Assembly (NCBI GenBank): GCA_945869355.1
Contig: CAMBPA010000001.1
Coordinates: 1-18,424, forward strand
Reading direction: 5' to 3'
DNA length: 18,424 bases
Source of the DNA: Bordetella parapertussis
GTDB lineage: Bacteria > Pseudomonadota > Gammaproteobacteria > Burkholderiales > Burkholderiaceae_B
Shown here: piece after piece, positions 7,926 through 15,832 of the stretch
Position numbering within the stretch: position 1 is the stretch's first letter
Layout: the number at the start of each line of letters is the position of its first letter
Translations under genes and position numbers: made by a program
Notes under the pieces: generated by a model
What the model saw: only the letters and a program-made list of their open reading frames with translations
What the model was told of the DNA's origin: nothing
Database searches by the model: none

Positions 7926-8576
7926 ATGACAACAGCAGCACTTGGCCACGTGTACCTTGTCGACGACGACTCATCGATCCGGCGGGCGCTTAAGGGATCC
8001 CTCACCGAGCTTGGCTACATCGTCAATGAATACGACAGCGCCGAATCTTTTTTAAGTGATGCCGTACCCACTTCACCGGCAGTCATCCTTTTAGATATGC
8101 GCATGCCGAAACAATCTGGCATCGAGGCGCAGGCGACGCTGCTAAGACATGGTTGGCAAACACCTGTGATCTTCATCAGTGGAGAAAGTCTTTCGCCACA
8201 AATCGTCACGGCCATGAAACAAGGTGCAATCGATTTTTTGTTTAAGCCATTTTCGATGCAAGACCTCTTACACGCGATCAAAAGCGGCATCACGCTAGAT
8301 CGGCAGACACATGCTAAGTTGACACGCGTCACAACAGCGAAAGCCAGGCTCAGTCTGTTGACACCCAGAGAAACGGAAGTCTGTATGGAAATGTTGTCGG
8401 GGCGATCAAACAAAGAGATTGCCAAGCTGAGCGGCTCAGCCGCGGCAACGATTAAACTGCACCGCTCACGCGTATTAGCAAAAATGCAAGTTAAGTCCCT
8501 GAGCGAACTGCTCACACTATGTGAGGGTGTCAACCTTCACACCAAGGACCCACTCGCGCCAAAGCGCAACGATTAG
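7926..8576 (+). CDS. orphan two-component response regulator, FixJ/NarL type
   Basis: A 216-aa DNA-binding response regulator. The receiver domain (about residues 8-122) has the acidic pocket DDD at 13-15, phospho-acceptor D57 in VILLDMRMP, and K107 in FLFKPF. A LuxR-type HTH domain (about 143-205) starts with LTPRETEV and has the recognition-helix region AAATIKLHRSRVLAKM. The FixJ-like receiver and HTH spacing and length are normal. The frame is open from 7863, but I chose ATG 7926 with AAGGG about nine bases upstream. The upstream 21 codons do not look like a receiver. No histidine kinase lies beside it, so partner and targets are unknown. Its last 60 bases overlap, antisense, the end of the AI-2E-type transporter gene. 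Confidence 0.88.
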   Translation: MTTAALGHVYLVDDDSSIRRALKGSLTELGYIVNEYDSAESFLSDAVPTSPAVILLDMRMPKQSGIEAQATLLRHGWQTPVIFISGESLSPQIVTAMKQGAIDFLFKPFSMQDLLHAIKSGITLDRQTHAKLTRVTTAKARLSLLTPRETEVCMEMLSGRSNKEIAKLSGSAAATIKLHRSRVLAKMQVKSLSELLTLCEGVNLHTKDPLAPKRND

Positions 8577-9581
8577 CGCCATTAAGACTGGGCCAATAAA
8601 TAGGCCGACAAAACCCATCGTCGTCACGCCACCAACTAGACCAAAAAACGTTGGTAGAAACGGCAGCTTAACGGGCCCACCAACGAGTCGTGGTCGCAAG
8701 GTCTTGTCGACGATAAAGAGTTCAATCGATCCCCAGGCAAACAAACCGGCACCCGCAAGAGGATTGCCCGAGCCGACCAAATAGAGCGACACCAGCGTAA
8801 AGGCGAGCGGAGCACCACCGGGGATCATCGCCATCACGGCTGTGATCACGCCCAGTAAAACAGGCGATGGCACGCCGGCGATCCAGTAGGCCAAGCCCAA
8901 CACCACCCCTTCGCCTATTGCGATAAGACCCATTCCCGTCACAGTCGCACTGATCGTCGCAGGCACCACCCGTGAAAATCTTTGCCAGCGGGTGGGCAGT
9001 ACGCGTTCACCCAAGATATCGAGCTGAGCCGCCATGTGATGGCCGTCTTTGTAGACGAACAGAAGCGTAATCAGCATGAACAGCAAGGTAAGCATGATGT
9101 GAAAAAAGTTACCGGTTGCCGTCAACACGAGCCGATAAATATTGCCGATGTGTTGACCGCTAACCAGTTCAACCATGCTCCCGATTGCATGCGGCTCGCC
9201 AAGATACTCAGCCCAGTACGACCCAAGGCTTTCACCCACTACGGGCAGTGCGACGATCCAGGAAGGCGCATCAACACCGTCTCGGTTCGCCGCCAACACC
9301 CAAGCTACAAAACTTCTTGCCTCGTTGACAGAGTAGTAGAGTGCGATCGAAATCGGCACAATCAATAGGACAACGATTGCAACAAGCGCCGTGCTAGCTG
9401 CGAGTATCGTACGTCCGCCGCAAACCTCCACCCATTTTGAATAAAGAGGCCAGCTCGCAAAGCCAATAATCAACGCTGCGAGCACCGGCACCCCAAAGCC
9501 GCTAAAAAAATAAACGGCCGCTGCCATTAATAAAACAAGCAGCAACCTCGCAACAATATGGAGCGGTAAGACGGGTTGCAT
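8517..9581 (-). CDS. AI-2E/PerM-family transporter
   Basis: A 354-aa membrane protein of the AI-2E exporter / PerM permease family. An N-terminal pair of hydrophobic segments contains FSGFGVPVLAALIIGFASWPLY. Then comes the long extracytoplasmic helical region and a C-terminal block of TM segments with GEGVVLGLAYWIAGVPSPVLLGVITAVMAMIPGGAPLAF, the usual family core, and GPVKLPFLPTFFGLVGGV. Family members are proposed to export autoinducer-2 or act as ion antiporters; the substrate here is unknown. The open frame extends to 9719, but I chose ATG 9581 because the upstream 46 residues lie inside the preceding gene and are not membrane-like. Its A overlaps the preceding stop (TAATG), so translation is probably coupled. 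Confidence 0.85.
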   Translation of the reverse strand: MQPVLPLHIVARLLLVLLMAAAVYFFSGFGVPVLAALIIGFASWPLYSKWVEVCGGRTILAASTALVAIVVLLIVPISIALYYSVNEARSFVAWVLAANRDGVDAPSWIVALPVVGESLGSYWAEYLGEPHAIGSMVELVSGQHIGNIYRLVLTATGNFFHIMLTLLFMLITLLFVYKDGHHMAAQLDILGERVLPTRWQRFSRVVPATISATVTGMGLIAIGEGVVLGLAYWIAGVPSPVLLGVITAVMAMIPGGAPLAFTLVSLYLVGSGNPLAGAGLFAWGSIELFIVDKTLRPRLVGGPVKLPFLPTFFGLVGGVTTMGFVGLFIGPVLMALIVALWREWVLGVKVDTLT

Positions 9582-10528
9582 TAGGTTAGCACCCGCTGCG
9601 GCTTGCCTGCGACCCATGCCGCAATGTTTGCAACAACATTGGGGTAAAAGACCGCGAAGTTTTCTGGAGTCGCATAACCTAAGTGCGGCGTCAGGAGCGT
9701 GCGTGGGGCCTTGCGCCACACGTCATCGGGGGCAAGAGGCTCCGCATCATAAACGTCGATCCCAGCGCCACCGATCTTGCCTTGCTCTAACAGCGCGCGC
9801 AAAGCAACTTGATCAATTAACCCAGCGCGCGACGTGTTGACAATAAATGCAGTTGGCTTCATCGACTTTAAGCTCGCAGCATCGACAACACCGCGCGACC
9901 GTTCACTCAACACCATGTGCACGCTAATCGCATCCGAAGTATTGAAGAGCTCTTGCTTGGTGACGAGCTTCACGCCGGCTTCGGCTGCGCGCTCTTCGGT
10001 CAGGTTAGGACTCCAGGCCACCACTTCCATACCAAATGCTTGACCAACCTTAGCGACCTTTTTGCCCAACTGGCCAGCGCCCACCAAACCAAGTCGCTTA
10101 CCTTCAATGGTGGGAGGCATCGACGTCTGCCAAAGTCCGTTCGTCATGTTGGCCGACTCTTGAGGAATCTTCTTAAACAATGCCAGCATCAAGGCCCAAG
10201 CAAGTTCTGCGGTGGCACCGGTGCTCTTGGGGTCGCCTGGCGAGCCACACACCACTACACCTTTTTGGCGACAGGCGTCCAGGTCGATCGAGTTGTTGCG
10301 CAGTCCTGTAGTCACCAGTAATTTAAGTTTTGGCATCGCCTGAATGACGGCGGCAGGAAATGCTGAGCGCTCGCGCATGACGACAACCACTTCGAAATCA
10401 GTCAAGGTCTTTGCGAGCTGATCTGGCTGAATAAATTCATGAAAAAATTTAACGTCCGCGCTAAGCGAAGACCAGTCAGCCAACCCTTGGGCCACTTTCA
10501 GATAATCATCAAGCACTGCAATACGCAT
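9581..10528 (-). CDS. D-2-hydroxyacid dehydrogenase (NAD-dependent, SerA/GhrA-like)
   Basis: A 315-aa member of the D-isomer-specific 2-hydroxyacid dehydrogenase family, which reduces 2-oxo acids or oxidises D-2-hydroxy acids with NAD(P). The Rossmann motif is GLVGAGQLG (G150-G155). The catalytic residues fit the family: R234 in NTSRAGLID, E263 in GIDVYDAEPL and H282 in LTPHLGYAT. An N-terminal catalytic-domain segment LLVTTGLRNNSIDL is present. I chose ATG 10528, preceded by GGAG six bases away; the frame continues upstream to 10567, but those codons lie before the ribosome-binding site. It is upstream of and coupled to the AI-2E-type gene and follows dsbC by an 84-base gap. The C-terminal ACT domain of SerA is absent, so the substrate is uncertain. 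Confidence 0.88.
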   Translation of the reverse strand: MRIAVLDDYLKVAQGLADWSSLSADVKFFHEFIQPDQLAKTLTDFEVVVVMRERSAFPAAVIQAMPKLKLLVTTGLRNNSIDLDACRQKGVVVCGSPGDPKSTGATAELAWALMLALFKKIPQESANMTNGLWQTSMPPTIEGKRLGLVGAGQLGKKVAKVGQAFGMEVVAWSPNLTEERAAEAGVKLVTKQELFNTSDAISVHMVLSERSRGVVDAASLKSMKPTAFIVNTSRAGLIDQVALRALLEQGKIGGAGIDVYDAEPLAPDDVWRKAPRTLLTPHLGYATPENFAVFYPNVVANIAAWVAGKPQRVLT

Positions 10529-10612
10529 TGTCATCTCCAAATAATCAGACTTAAAGACCTTAATCACGGTCCACTTAAAAAAATATCAGCTGCATTTTTA
10601 AACCGACAAGAC

Positions 10613-11365
10613 TCACTGCTTCAGTCTTTTCTCGATCTCTTCTTTAGGAATTGCGCCCCCGACTCGGCTGCCATCAGCGAAGAATATGGCTGGCGTCCCA
10701 CGCACCATCAGCTTTTGACCAAGCGCCACCATCTTATCAACAGGAACCTCACAATCAACATTTGGGGGTACCACACCCTTTAACATCCAGGCATCCCACG
10801 CTTCAGCACGATCTTTTGCGCACCAAATGTTTTTAACTTTTTGCGTCGAGTCGGGCGAGAGGATCGGATAGGGGAACGTGTAAACAGTCAGGTTATCAAT
10901 TTCTCCCAACGATTTGCGCAGCGTTTTGCAATATCCGCAGTTAGGGTCCTCAAAAATAGCGAGCTTACGTGAGCCATCGCCGCGCACCTGTTTAAAAGAT
11001 AACTCGAAGGGCAACTGTTCAAACGGCAACTTTGCCAACTCGTCCTGACGCTCGCGTGTGATGTCGCGGCGTGTTTTTGCATCGATCAGCGTTCCATCCA
11101 AGACAAAGTTCACCTGCTCATCGGTGTAGACCAGGTCTGACCCAAGCTGAACTTCATATAGACCGTAAGGGGTTGCGCGCACGCCGACAATCGGTGGGTT
11201 ATTGAAGCGTTCGGCAAAAAGCTTTTTGACTGCTGCGGCTTTGGCATCCTCGGCGCTCACTGCTGCAGCTGCTGCGACGGCAGGGGGTGTCGCCTGTGCC
11301 AGCACGGCAGTGCTCCCCAAAGAAAACACGATCCACGACATATTCATAAAAAAACGGTTAAACAT
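10613..11365 (-). CDS. dsbC: thiol:disulfide interchange protein DsbC/DsbG family
   Basis: A 250-aa periplasmic disulfide isomerase. It has a signal peptide (residues 1-25, ending AVLAQA), then an Ala-rich stretch and the N-terminal dimerisation domain (about 45-110, with PIVGVRATPYGLYEVQLG). The thioredoxin-fold domain carries the active site C143-G-Y-C146 in EDPNCGYCKTL and the cis-Pro loop GTPAIFFADGSRVGG near the C-terminus. A further cysteine pair (IWCAKD and NVDCEV) matches the structural disulfide of DsbC. DsbC isomerises wrong disulfides in exported proteins, kept reduced by DsbD. ATG 11365 has AGGAG six to seven bases upstream. It starts 8 bases after the UbiH-family gene stop, so it is probably in the same operon. 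Confidence 0.9.
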   Translation of the reverse strand: MFNRFFMNMSWIVFSLGSTAVLAQATPPAVAAAAAVSAEDAKAAAVKKLFAERFNNPPIVGVRATPYGLYEVQLGSDLVYTDEQVNFVLDGTLIDAKTRRDITRERQDELAKLPFEQLPFELSFKQVRGDGSRKLAIFEDPNCGYCKTLRKSLGEIDNLTVYTFPYPILSPDSTQKVKNIWCAKDRAEAWDAWMLKGVVPPNVDCEVPVDKMVALGQKLMVRGTPAIFFADGSRVGGAIPKEEIEKRLKQ

Positions 11366-11373
11366 TATTTCTC

Positions 11374-12540
11374 CTAGCGGGATGCACCCGCGATCAGCTG
11401 CCGCTTAATAAACGGTAACTTTTCTGCGAGGTTCATCCCCATGTTACGCAACCAGACAACGGGTGCGTGTTGAATATCAAACAGACGGGCCAATCCGTCG
11501 GTCACGAGACGCATCGCCATCACAGGCTCCGCGCGGAGTCGGCGATACCTCCGCAATACCATTGGATCACCAGGACTGCGGAACGACTCGCGCGCGGTGA
11601 CGGTGTCGACTAGCGCTTGTACGTCACCTAACCCAAGGTTAAGTCCTTGCCCAGCTAAGGGATGCAAGCGGTGCGCGGCATCGCCTGCGAGCGCCAAGCA
11701 ATCGCCAATGATGGGAGACTGATTGAGCGTCAACGGGAAACCATGCACCGCGCTGCGCAATGTTAATACACCTAAACGTCCTGCAGTCGCAGCCGCCAAT
11801 CTTATCTGTAATGCTGAGGCCTGCTGTGCAGCGGGCATCGCCAGCACCTCATTCGCGATGGCTTCTTTCAAGGACCATACCATCGACACTTGTGGGCCCT
11901 GCGCCGCGTCGGGCATAGGCAACAAAGCCAAGACGCCATCCGAACCAAACCATTGCAAGGCGGTCCCTTGGTGCGGCACCTTGCAGTTGAAATGAGCCAC
12001 TAGCGCAGTCGCTCCGTAAGGGCGGCTCTCTACTGTCAACCCTGCTGCCGCGCGCAACGGCGACTGTGCGCCGTCGGCAGCGATGAACAACTCCGCTTCA
12101 AGGGTGGTGCCTCGTTCCGTGGTGAGCGCGCCAGGCGTATAGGATGCAAATTTTTCAGTCACCCAGCGCAAGCCCATCACCTGTGCTGCTTGCACCAACA
12201 CGCGCTCAATCTCGGAGGATTCGACGATCCAGGCTAGCTCGGATTGCGCGGATTGCCAGGCGTTCAAGTTCAACAATCCATTACCGTCGCCATGAATCTC
12301 CATCGCCTGAACCGATGTCAACCGTCGTGCATCCATCAAATCCCAGACGCCGATCGATGCAAGAAAACGCTGGCTTGCGGGCGACACAGCATATACCCGA
12401 GCAAAGAACTCATTTTGAGACAGATTTTGCACGGTCGGTCGTGGACCAACGAGCGTGACCGCCTCACCCTTGCGGGCGAACGCCAGCGCCGTCGCTAAAC
12501 CCACGATGCCACTGCCACACACAACGATTGAAGCGCTCAT
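11374..12540 (-). CDS. UbiH/Coq6-family FAD-dependent hydroxylase (ubiquinone biosynthesis-type)
   Basis: A 388-aa flavoprotein monooxygenase. The FAD-binding dinucleotide motif is at the N-terminus (G9-S-G-I-V-G14 in VVCGSGIVGLATALAF). A DG-type motif follows in ELFIAADGAQSPLRAAAG, and the second FAD motif is LALAGDAAHRLHPLAGQG followed by LNLGLGDVQAL, the UbiH/UbiF/VisC/Coq6 signature. These enzymes hydroxylate the ubiquinone ring at C1, C5 or C6; which position cannot be read from sequence. It sits between mltA (18-base gap) and dsbC (8-base gap) on the same strand. The start is ATG 12540, with the FAD motif beginning at residue 5 as usual. No odd residues seen in the motifs. Confidence 0.85.
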   Translation of the reverse strand: MSASIVVCGSGIVGLATALAFARKGEAVTLVGPRPTVQNLSQNEFFARVYAVSPASQRFLASIGVWDLMDARRLTSVQAMEIHGDGNGLLNLNAWQSAQSELAWIVESSEIERVLVQAAQVMGLRWVTEKFASYTPGALTTERGTTLEAELFIAADGAQSPLRAAAGLTVESRPYGATALVAHFNCKVPHQGTALQWFGSDGVLALLPMPDAAQGPQVSMVWSLKEAIANEVLAMPAAQQASALQIRLAAATAGRLGVLTLRSAVHGFPLTLNQSPIIGDCLALAGDAAHRLHPLAGQGLNLGLGDVQALVDTVTARESFRSPGDPMVLRRYRRLRAEPVMAMRLVTDGLARLFDIQHAPVVWLRNMGMNLAEKLPFIKRQLIAGASR

Positions 12541-12558
12541 CCGGTTATGCCATCCTGA

Positions 12559-13848
12559 TCATCGCGCCGACGGTGCGCCGGCCTGTTTCGGCCACAACAC
12601 CCACATCTGTCCGTTCTGTTTCATTCTGCCTGCGAGCTCACCGGCCGCCGCACCAAAGCCCCAATAAAAGTCTGTTCGTGCCGCACCACGAATGGCGGTT
12701 CCCGTGTCTTGCGCAAAGACCAGTCGATTCAATGTAGTGTTAGACGCTGGCATAGTCGTCGACAAAAACACGGGAGTGCCCAGCGGTACAAAATTTGTAT
12801 CAACGGCAATCGAGCGCTGCGCCATCAAGGGTATGCCGTAGGCACCCTTGGGGCCAATTTCTGGGTCTGTGATGGCTTCTTCCGCAAAGAACACCATGGC
12901 CGGATTTGCGTTCAACATCTCTTGTGTGCGATTGGGATTGCGTTTAGCCCAAGCGCGTATGTTTTGCATGGAAGTTTGAGCAATGGGCATTTCGCCTTTG
13001 TCTGCCAGCCATTTACCAATCGACACATAAGGGTGACCGTTGTGATCCGCATACGCCACACGTATGGTCTTGCCGTCAGGTAGCTGTACACGACCGGACC
13101 CTTGCACTTGCAGGAAGAAGTTATCTACGGGATCGTTGACATAAACGATTGCGGAAGGACGTCGACCAGAGGTCTCGATTGCGGCGCGGCTTTCGTAGGG
13201 CACTACCCGCTTACCCTCTAATTTCCCGCGCACGCGTTTACCGGCAAGCTCTGGATAGACGCGACCTAAGTCGATCGTAAGCAAATCAGCGGGGACGGTG
13301 TAAAGCGGCCATTGATACGCGCCCGTGCGCGTACGAGAACCCAACACCAGCGGCTCGTAGTAGCCAGTCACAATGTTGCTCGCCGGCTTGCCATCTGGAC
13401 CCTTTAGGCGCCAGGGGCTCAGCCAGGTCTGCAAAAATCTTCTGACGGCCTGGGGGTCGTTCGCCGCTGGAGCACGCGCACGATCGGTTGCAGCCGCGCA
13501 CACCGGCTGCCAGGCGCGCGGTGTCGCACGCGTCGGGCCCGCTAGGTTCGTCGAAGTGGGGCGCATCAGCCCTTGGCAGTTACGCAGAAATGTCGTCCAA
13601 ACATTTTTCAAATCATCATCGGACCACCCGGGTAGCTCGGACCAATTTGCCGAAACAAACTGCCCTTGTAACTGACGTGCGGCGCTATCCGAAATCGGTC
13701 CCGAGGGCGCTGTCGGTATGACAACAGGCCCAGGAGCAGGTGCGGGCGCCGCAGGCGCAGGAGGCTCACTCACGGAGGTACAGCCCGCTAACAGGACCAA
13801 CAAAAAACTAACCCAAAGTAGACGCATAGGTTGATGTGAACTGATCAT
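12559..13848 (-). CDS. mltA: membrane-bound lytic murein transglycosylase A
   Basis: A 429-aa outer-membrane lipoprotein that cleaves peptidoglycan glycan strands to 1,6-anhydromuropeptides. The N-terminal lipoprotein signal ends in LVLLAGC. A Pro/Ala-rich linker (PPAPAAPAPAPGP) follows. The MltA domain (about residues 120-310) has VTGYYEPLVLGSRTRTGAYQ, PSAIVYVNDPVDNFFLQVQG and GRVQLPDGK. The C-terminal 3D domain contains the catalytic-region motif FAQDTGTAIRGAARTDFYWG. Three starts are possible: TTG 13860, ATG 13848 and ATG 13827. All keep the lipobox; I chose 13848 because it begins just after the apaG stop, but no strong ribosome-binding site decides between them. Downstream is the UbiH-family gene. 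Confidence 0.88.
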   Translation of the reverse strand: MISSHQPMRLLWVSFLLVLLAGCTSVSEPPAPAAPAPAPGPVVIPTAPSGPISDSAARQLQGQFVSANWSELPGWSDDDLKNVWTTFLRNCQGLMRPTSTNLAGPTRATPRAWQPVCAAATDRARAPAANDPQAVRRFLQTWLSPWRLKGPDGKPASNIVTGYYEPLVLGSRTRTGAYQWPLYTVPADLLTIDLGRVYPELAGKRVRGKLEGKRVVPYESRAAIETSGRRPSAIVYVNDPVDNFFLQVQGSGRVQLPDGKTIRVAYADHNGHPYVSIGKWLADKGEMPIAQTSMQNIRAWAKRNPNRTQEMLNANPAMVFFAEEAITDPEIGPKGAYGIPLMAQRSIAVDTNFVPLGTPVFLSTTMPASNTTLNRLVFAQDTGTAIRGAARTDFYWGFGAAAGELAGRMKQNGQMWVLWPKQAGAPSAR

Positions 13849-13856
13849 GAACGATT

Positions 13857-14231
13857 TCAATGCAAGGTGCGTGGCATGGCCAGCACAAACTCAGGAATAT
13901 CGACCTCAAACGGCACGCCGTTTTCCCCCACACAGTGGTAACTACCACGCATGGTTCCCACGGGCGTCTTTAACGGACAACCACTGGTGTATTCGAAGGT
14001 TTCGCCCGGGGCGAGTAAGGGCTGTTGCCCCACCACACCCAAGCCACGAACCTCTTGTTCGGCCTGATCGCCGTCCGTAATGACCCAGTGGCGACTAATC
14101 ACTTGTGCGGGTCGCTCGCCCGTATTGGTAATGCGGACTTTGTAGGCAAAAACGAACTGCTGTTTGGCCGGATTGGACTGATCCGCTACAAAGTGCGGCT
14201 CGACCGCCACAGAAAGTTCAAAAGGTTTCAC
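13857..14231 (-). CDS. apaG: Co2+/Mg2+ efflux-associated protein ApaG
   Basis: A 124-aa protein of the ApaG/DUF525 family, a single immunoglobulin-like beta domain. Deletion phenotypes in enterobacteria tie it to cobalt/magnesium handling; the biochemical role is unclear. Conserved stretches include [41 protein letters not shown] and [19 protein letters not shown], ending in the family-typical MPRTLH. The frame extends to a TTG at 14255, but I chose GTG 14231 ([10 protein letters not shown]) because betaproteobacterial ApaG proteins that I recall begin at this point. No strong ribosome-binding site proves either choice. It is the first gene of the minus-strand block and is divergent from rpe across 59 bases. 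Confidence 0.87.
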   Translation of the reverse strand: MKPFELSVAVEPHFVADQSNPAKQQFVFAYKVRITNTGERPAQVISRHWVITDGDQAEQEVRGLGVVGQQPLLAPGETFEYTSGCPLKTPVGTMRGSYHCVGENGVPFEVDIPEFVLAMPRTLH

Positions 14232-14290
14232 ATGCACATCCAGAGAAAACTGCAATAATGAGCGTTAATCCGACTCGGTGTTCGCACATC

Positions 14291-14992
14291 ATGCCAGAAA
14301 CAACCGCCTTGACGACAGCTCGCATCGCTCCCAGTATTTTATCTGCGGACTTCGCCCGACTGGGTGAAGAAGTTAGAAATGTTGTCGCCGCCGGCGCCGA
14401 TTGGATCCATTTTGACGTCATGGACAACCATTACGTTCCCAATTTGACGATTGGCCCTATGGTTTGTGAGGCGATTCGCCCCCACGTGGACGTGCCGATT
14501 GACGTGCATCTAATGGTCGAACCGGTCGACAGCCTGATTCCGATGTTTGCCAAAGCAGGCGCCAACGTGATTACGTTTCATCCCGAAGCCTCTCGTCACG
14601 TGGATCGCAGCCTGGCCCTCATCCGCGAGCAGGGCTGTAAAGCAGGGCTCGTATTTAACCCTGCCACGCCGTTGGATTGGCTCGTGCATGTCATGTACAA
14701 GGTCGACATCATTCTGCTGATGTCGGTGAACCCGGGATTTGGCGGTCAAAGCTTTATCCCTGCGACCCTTACAAAACTGCGCGCCGCACGCAAACTGATC
14801 GACGCGCACCGCCAGGCTGGCGGACAAGCCATCGCGCTTGAAGTGGATGGCGGTGTCAAGACGGACAATATCCGAGACATTCGCGCAGCGGGCGCCGATA
14901 CCTTCGTTGCAGGCTCAGCAATTTTTGGGCAGCCCGACTATCAAACCGTGATTAACGCGATGCGCGCCCAGATTGCACTCGCCGATCAATGA
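14291..14992 (+). CDS. rpe: ribulose-phosphate 3-epimerase
   Basis: A 233-aa TIM-barrel enzyme interconverting D-ribulose-5-phosphate and D-xylulose-5-phosphate (pentose phosphate and Calvin pathways). Starts with [19 protein letters not shown]. Metal and catalytic residues are H40 and D42 in [13 protein letters not shown]73 in DVHLMVEP, and the Asp of LEVDGGVK. The phosphate-binding loops [12 protein letters not shown] and [12 protein letters not shown] are present. The frame extends 11 codons upstream to ATG 14258, but I chose ATG 14291 ([15 protein letters not shown]) because it gives the normal family N-terminus. The stop TGA overlaps the gph ATG by 4 bases (ATGA), so the two are translationally coupled. 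Confidence 0.95.
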   Translation: MPETTALTTARIAPSILSADFARLGEEVRNVVAAGADWIHFDVMDNHYVPNLTIGPMVCEAIRPHVDVPIDVHLMVEPVDSLIPMFAKAGANVITFHPEASRHVDRSLALIREQGCKAGLVFNPATPLDWLVHVMYKVDIILLMSVNPGFGGQSFIPATLTKLRAARKLIDAHRQAGGQAIALEVDGGVKTDNIRDIRAAGADTFVAGSAIFGQPDYQTVINAMRAQIALADQ

Positions 14993-15687
14993 CCTCCGCG
15001 CACACCTGCTCGTCTTTAGCGTTTGACGCCGTTCTGCTCGACCTGGACGGCACCTTGATGGATACGATTCCTGACTTTACGGTGGCGGTTAACGCCATGC
15101 TGGCCGACTTAAAGTTTGCGGCCATCACCCAAGCGGAAATTGCCACCTACATCGGCAAGGGCTCCGACAATCTGATTCGGCGCGTCCTCACGAGTGTTCA
15201 GGCCGGGCAAGCCCCTTCGGCCGAGCTCTTCAAGCAAGCCAAAGTATCTTATACGGCCAACTACCACCGCATCAACGGCGATCAAGCCATCATTTTTGAC
15301 GGCGTACGTCCCGGCCTAGATAGGCTGCAGGCGATGGGTATGCGCATGGCCGTGGTGACCAACAAAAATGCCGAGTTTGCCGTGCCGTTGCTTGAGCGCA
15401 CCGGCTTGGCCAAGTACCTACAGGCCATCGTCTGCGGCGATACGCTGGCCGAGCGCAAACCGCACCCAGCACCGATGCTGCATGCCTGCAAATTACTCAA
15501 AAGCTCACCAAATCGGACCGTTGCAGTGGGGGATTCTGTGAATGATGCCCTCTCCGCCCGCGCCGCAGGCTGCTCTTTCCTAGCGGTGCCCTATGGGTAC
15601 AACGAAGGCCAGAGCGTGCATTCGCTGGATGTCGATGCTATAGTAGATTCGATTGAACATGCAGCCCAGTGGGTTTCAGAACGTTAA
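14989..15687 (+). CDS. gph: phosphoglycolate phosphatase (HAD superfamily)
   Basis: A 232-aa HAD hydrolase that dephosphorylates 2-phosphoglycolate. Motif I is [11 protein letters not shown] (nucleophile D18, acid D20), motif II is VVTNKN, motif III has the lysine in [10 protein letters not shown], and motif IV is [15 protein letters not shown]. The cap domain (about 25-95) contains the Gph-type [14 protein letters not shown]. The start overlaps the rpe stop. The rpe-gph-trpE order is common in betaproteobacteria. Its stop codon lies inside a short dyad just ahead of the trp leader peptide, and a candidate promoter for the trp leader lies within its last 50 bases, so gph and trpE may be only partly co-transcribed. 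Confidence 0.94.
   Translation: MTSAHTCSSLAFDAVLLDLDGTLMDTIPDFTVAVNAMLADLKFAAITQAEIATYIGKGSDNLIRRVLTSVQAGQAPSAELFKQAKVSYTANYHRINGDQAIIFDGVRPGLDRLQAMGMRMAVVTNKNAEFAVPLLERTGLAKYLQAIVCGDTLAERKPHPAPMLHACKLLKSSPNRTVAVGDSVNDALSARAAGCSFLAVPYGYNEGQSVHSLDVDAIVDSIEHAAQWVSER
15636..15644 (+). promoter_or_regulatory. candidate extended -10 promoter for the trp leader, inside the end of gph
   Basis: The sequence TG-C-TATAGT (15636-15644) is an extended -10 element. No good -35 hexamer lies 17 bases upstream, which is tolerable for extended -10 promoters. Transcription would start near 15651, about 50 bases before the leader-peptide ATG at 15701. It sits within gph coding sequence. This is a sequence match only. 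Confidence 0.3.
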
Positions 15688-15700
15688 ATAGAGATTAACG
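15682..15700 (+). promoter_or_regulatory. 6-bp inverted repeat with the trpL ribosome-binding site in its loop
   Basis: CGTTAA (15682-15687) and TTAACG (15695-15700) are perfect inverted repeats around the 7-base loop ATAGAGA. The left arm contains the gph stop TAA, the loop contains the GAGA-type ribosome-binding site of the leader peptide, and the right arm touches the leader ATG at 15701. The hairpin is AT-rich and modest in strength. Confidence 0.4.
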
Positions 15701-15772
15701 ATGACCTTGTCACTACGCACCGCTTCCGTACCTGTCGCCTCTTGGCGCTGGTGGCGTTTCTGTTCCGGGTGA
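15701..15772 (+). CDS. trpL: trp operon leader peptide, 23 aa with Trp-Arg-Trp-Trp
   Basis: A short open frame from ATG 15701 to TGA 15772 encodes 23 residues, too short for most gene finders. The core is SWRWWRF: tryptophan codons TGG at 15743-15745, 15749-15751 and 15752-15754, three of 23 codons for the rarest amino acid. It is preceded by a GAGA ribosome-binding site and followed by the transcription attenuator upstream of trpE. This is the classical arrangement: when charged tRNA-Trp is scarce, the ribosome stalls at the TGG codons and lets the antiterminator form, so trpE is transcribed. The peptide itself probably has no function after translation. Position, Trp content and the downstream terminator make the call strong. 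Confidence 0.92.
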   Translation: MTLSLRTASVPVASWRWWRFCSG

Positions 15773-15832
15773 CGGTGTGTCAAAGTCCGGCTTAATCGCG
15801 ATAAGCGAATAGCCAACAGTACAAACCAAGCC
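15765..15832 (+). promoter_or_regulatory. pause and antiterminator pairings of the trp attenuator
   Basis: Region 2 can be assigned to CCGGCTT (15787-15793). Its GGCTT (15789-15793) pairs with AAGCC (15828-15832), the 5' side of the terminator, giving a 2:3 antiterminator. Region 1 can be CCGG (15765-15768), at the end of the leader ORF, pairing with CCGG (15787-15790), with TGAC (15770-15773) / GTCA (15779-15782) pairing inside it to make a 1:2 hairpin. A ribosome at the stop codon would cover region 1 and crowd region 2; one stalled at the Trp codons would leave region 2 free. The pairings were found by eye and energies not computed. Confidence 0.6.

Noticed and set aside
9582..9719. N-terminal extension of the AI-2E-type transporter (46 residues, with CCCKHC)
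   Set aside because: It lies within the coding region of the dehydrogenase gene, is not membrane-like, and ATG 9581 gives the family-typical start. The cysteine cluster is a frame artefact.
10571..10600. AT-rich stem (AAAAAT / ATTTTT, minus strand) with a T-tract after dsbC, as a terminator
   Set aside because: The stem is almost entirely A-T with a nine-base loop, and the sequence lies between likely co-transcribed genes. Too weak to call.
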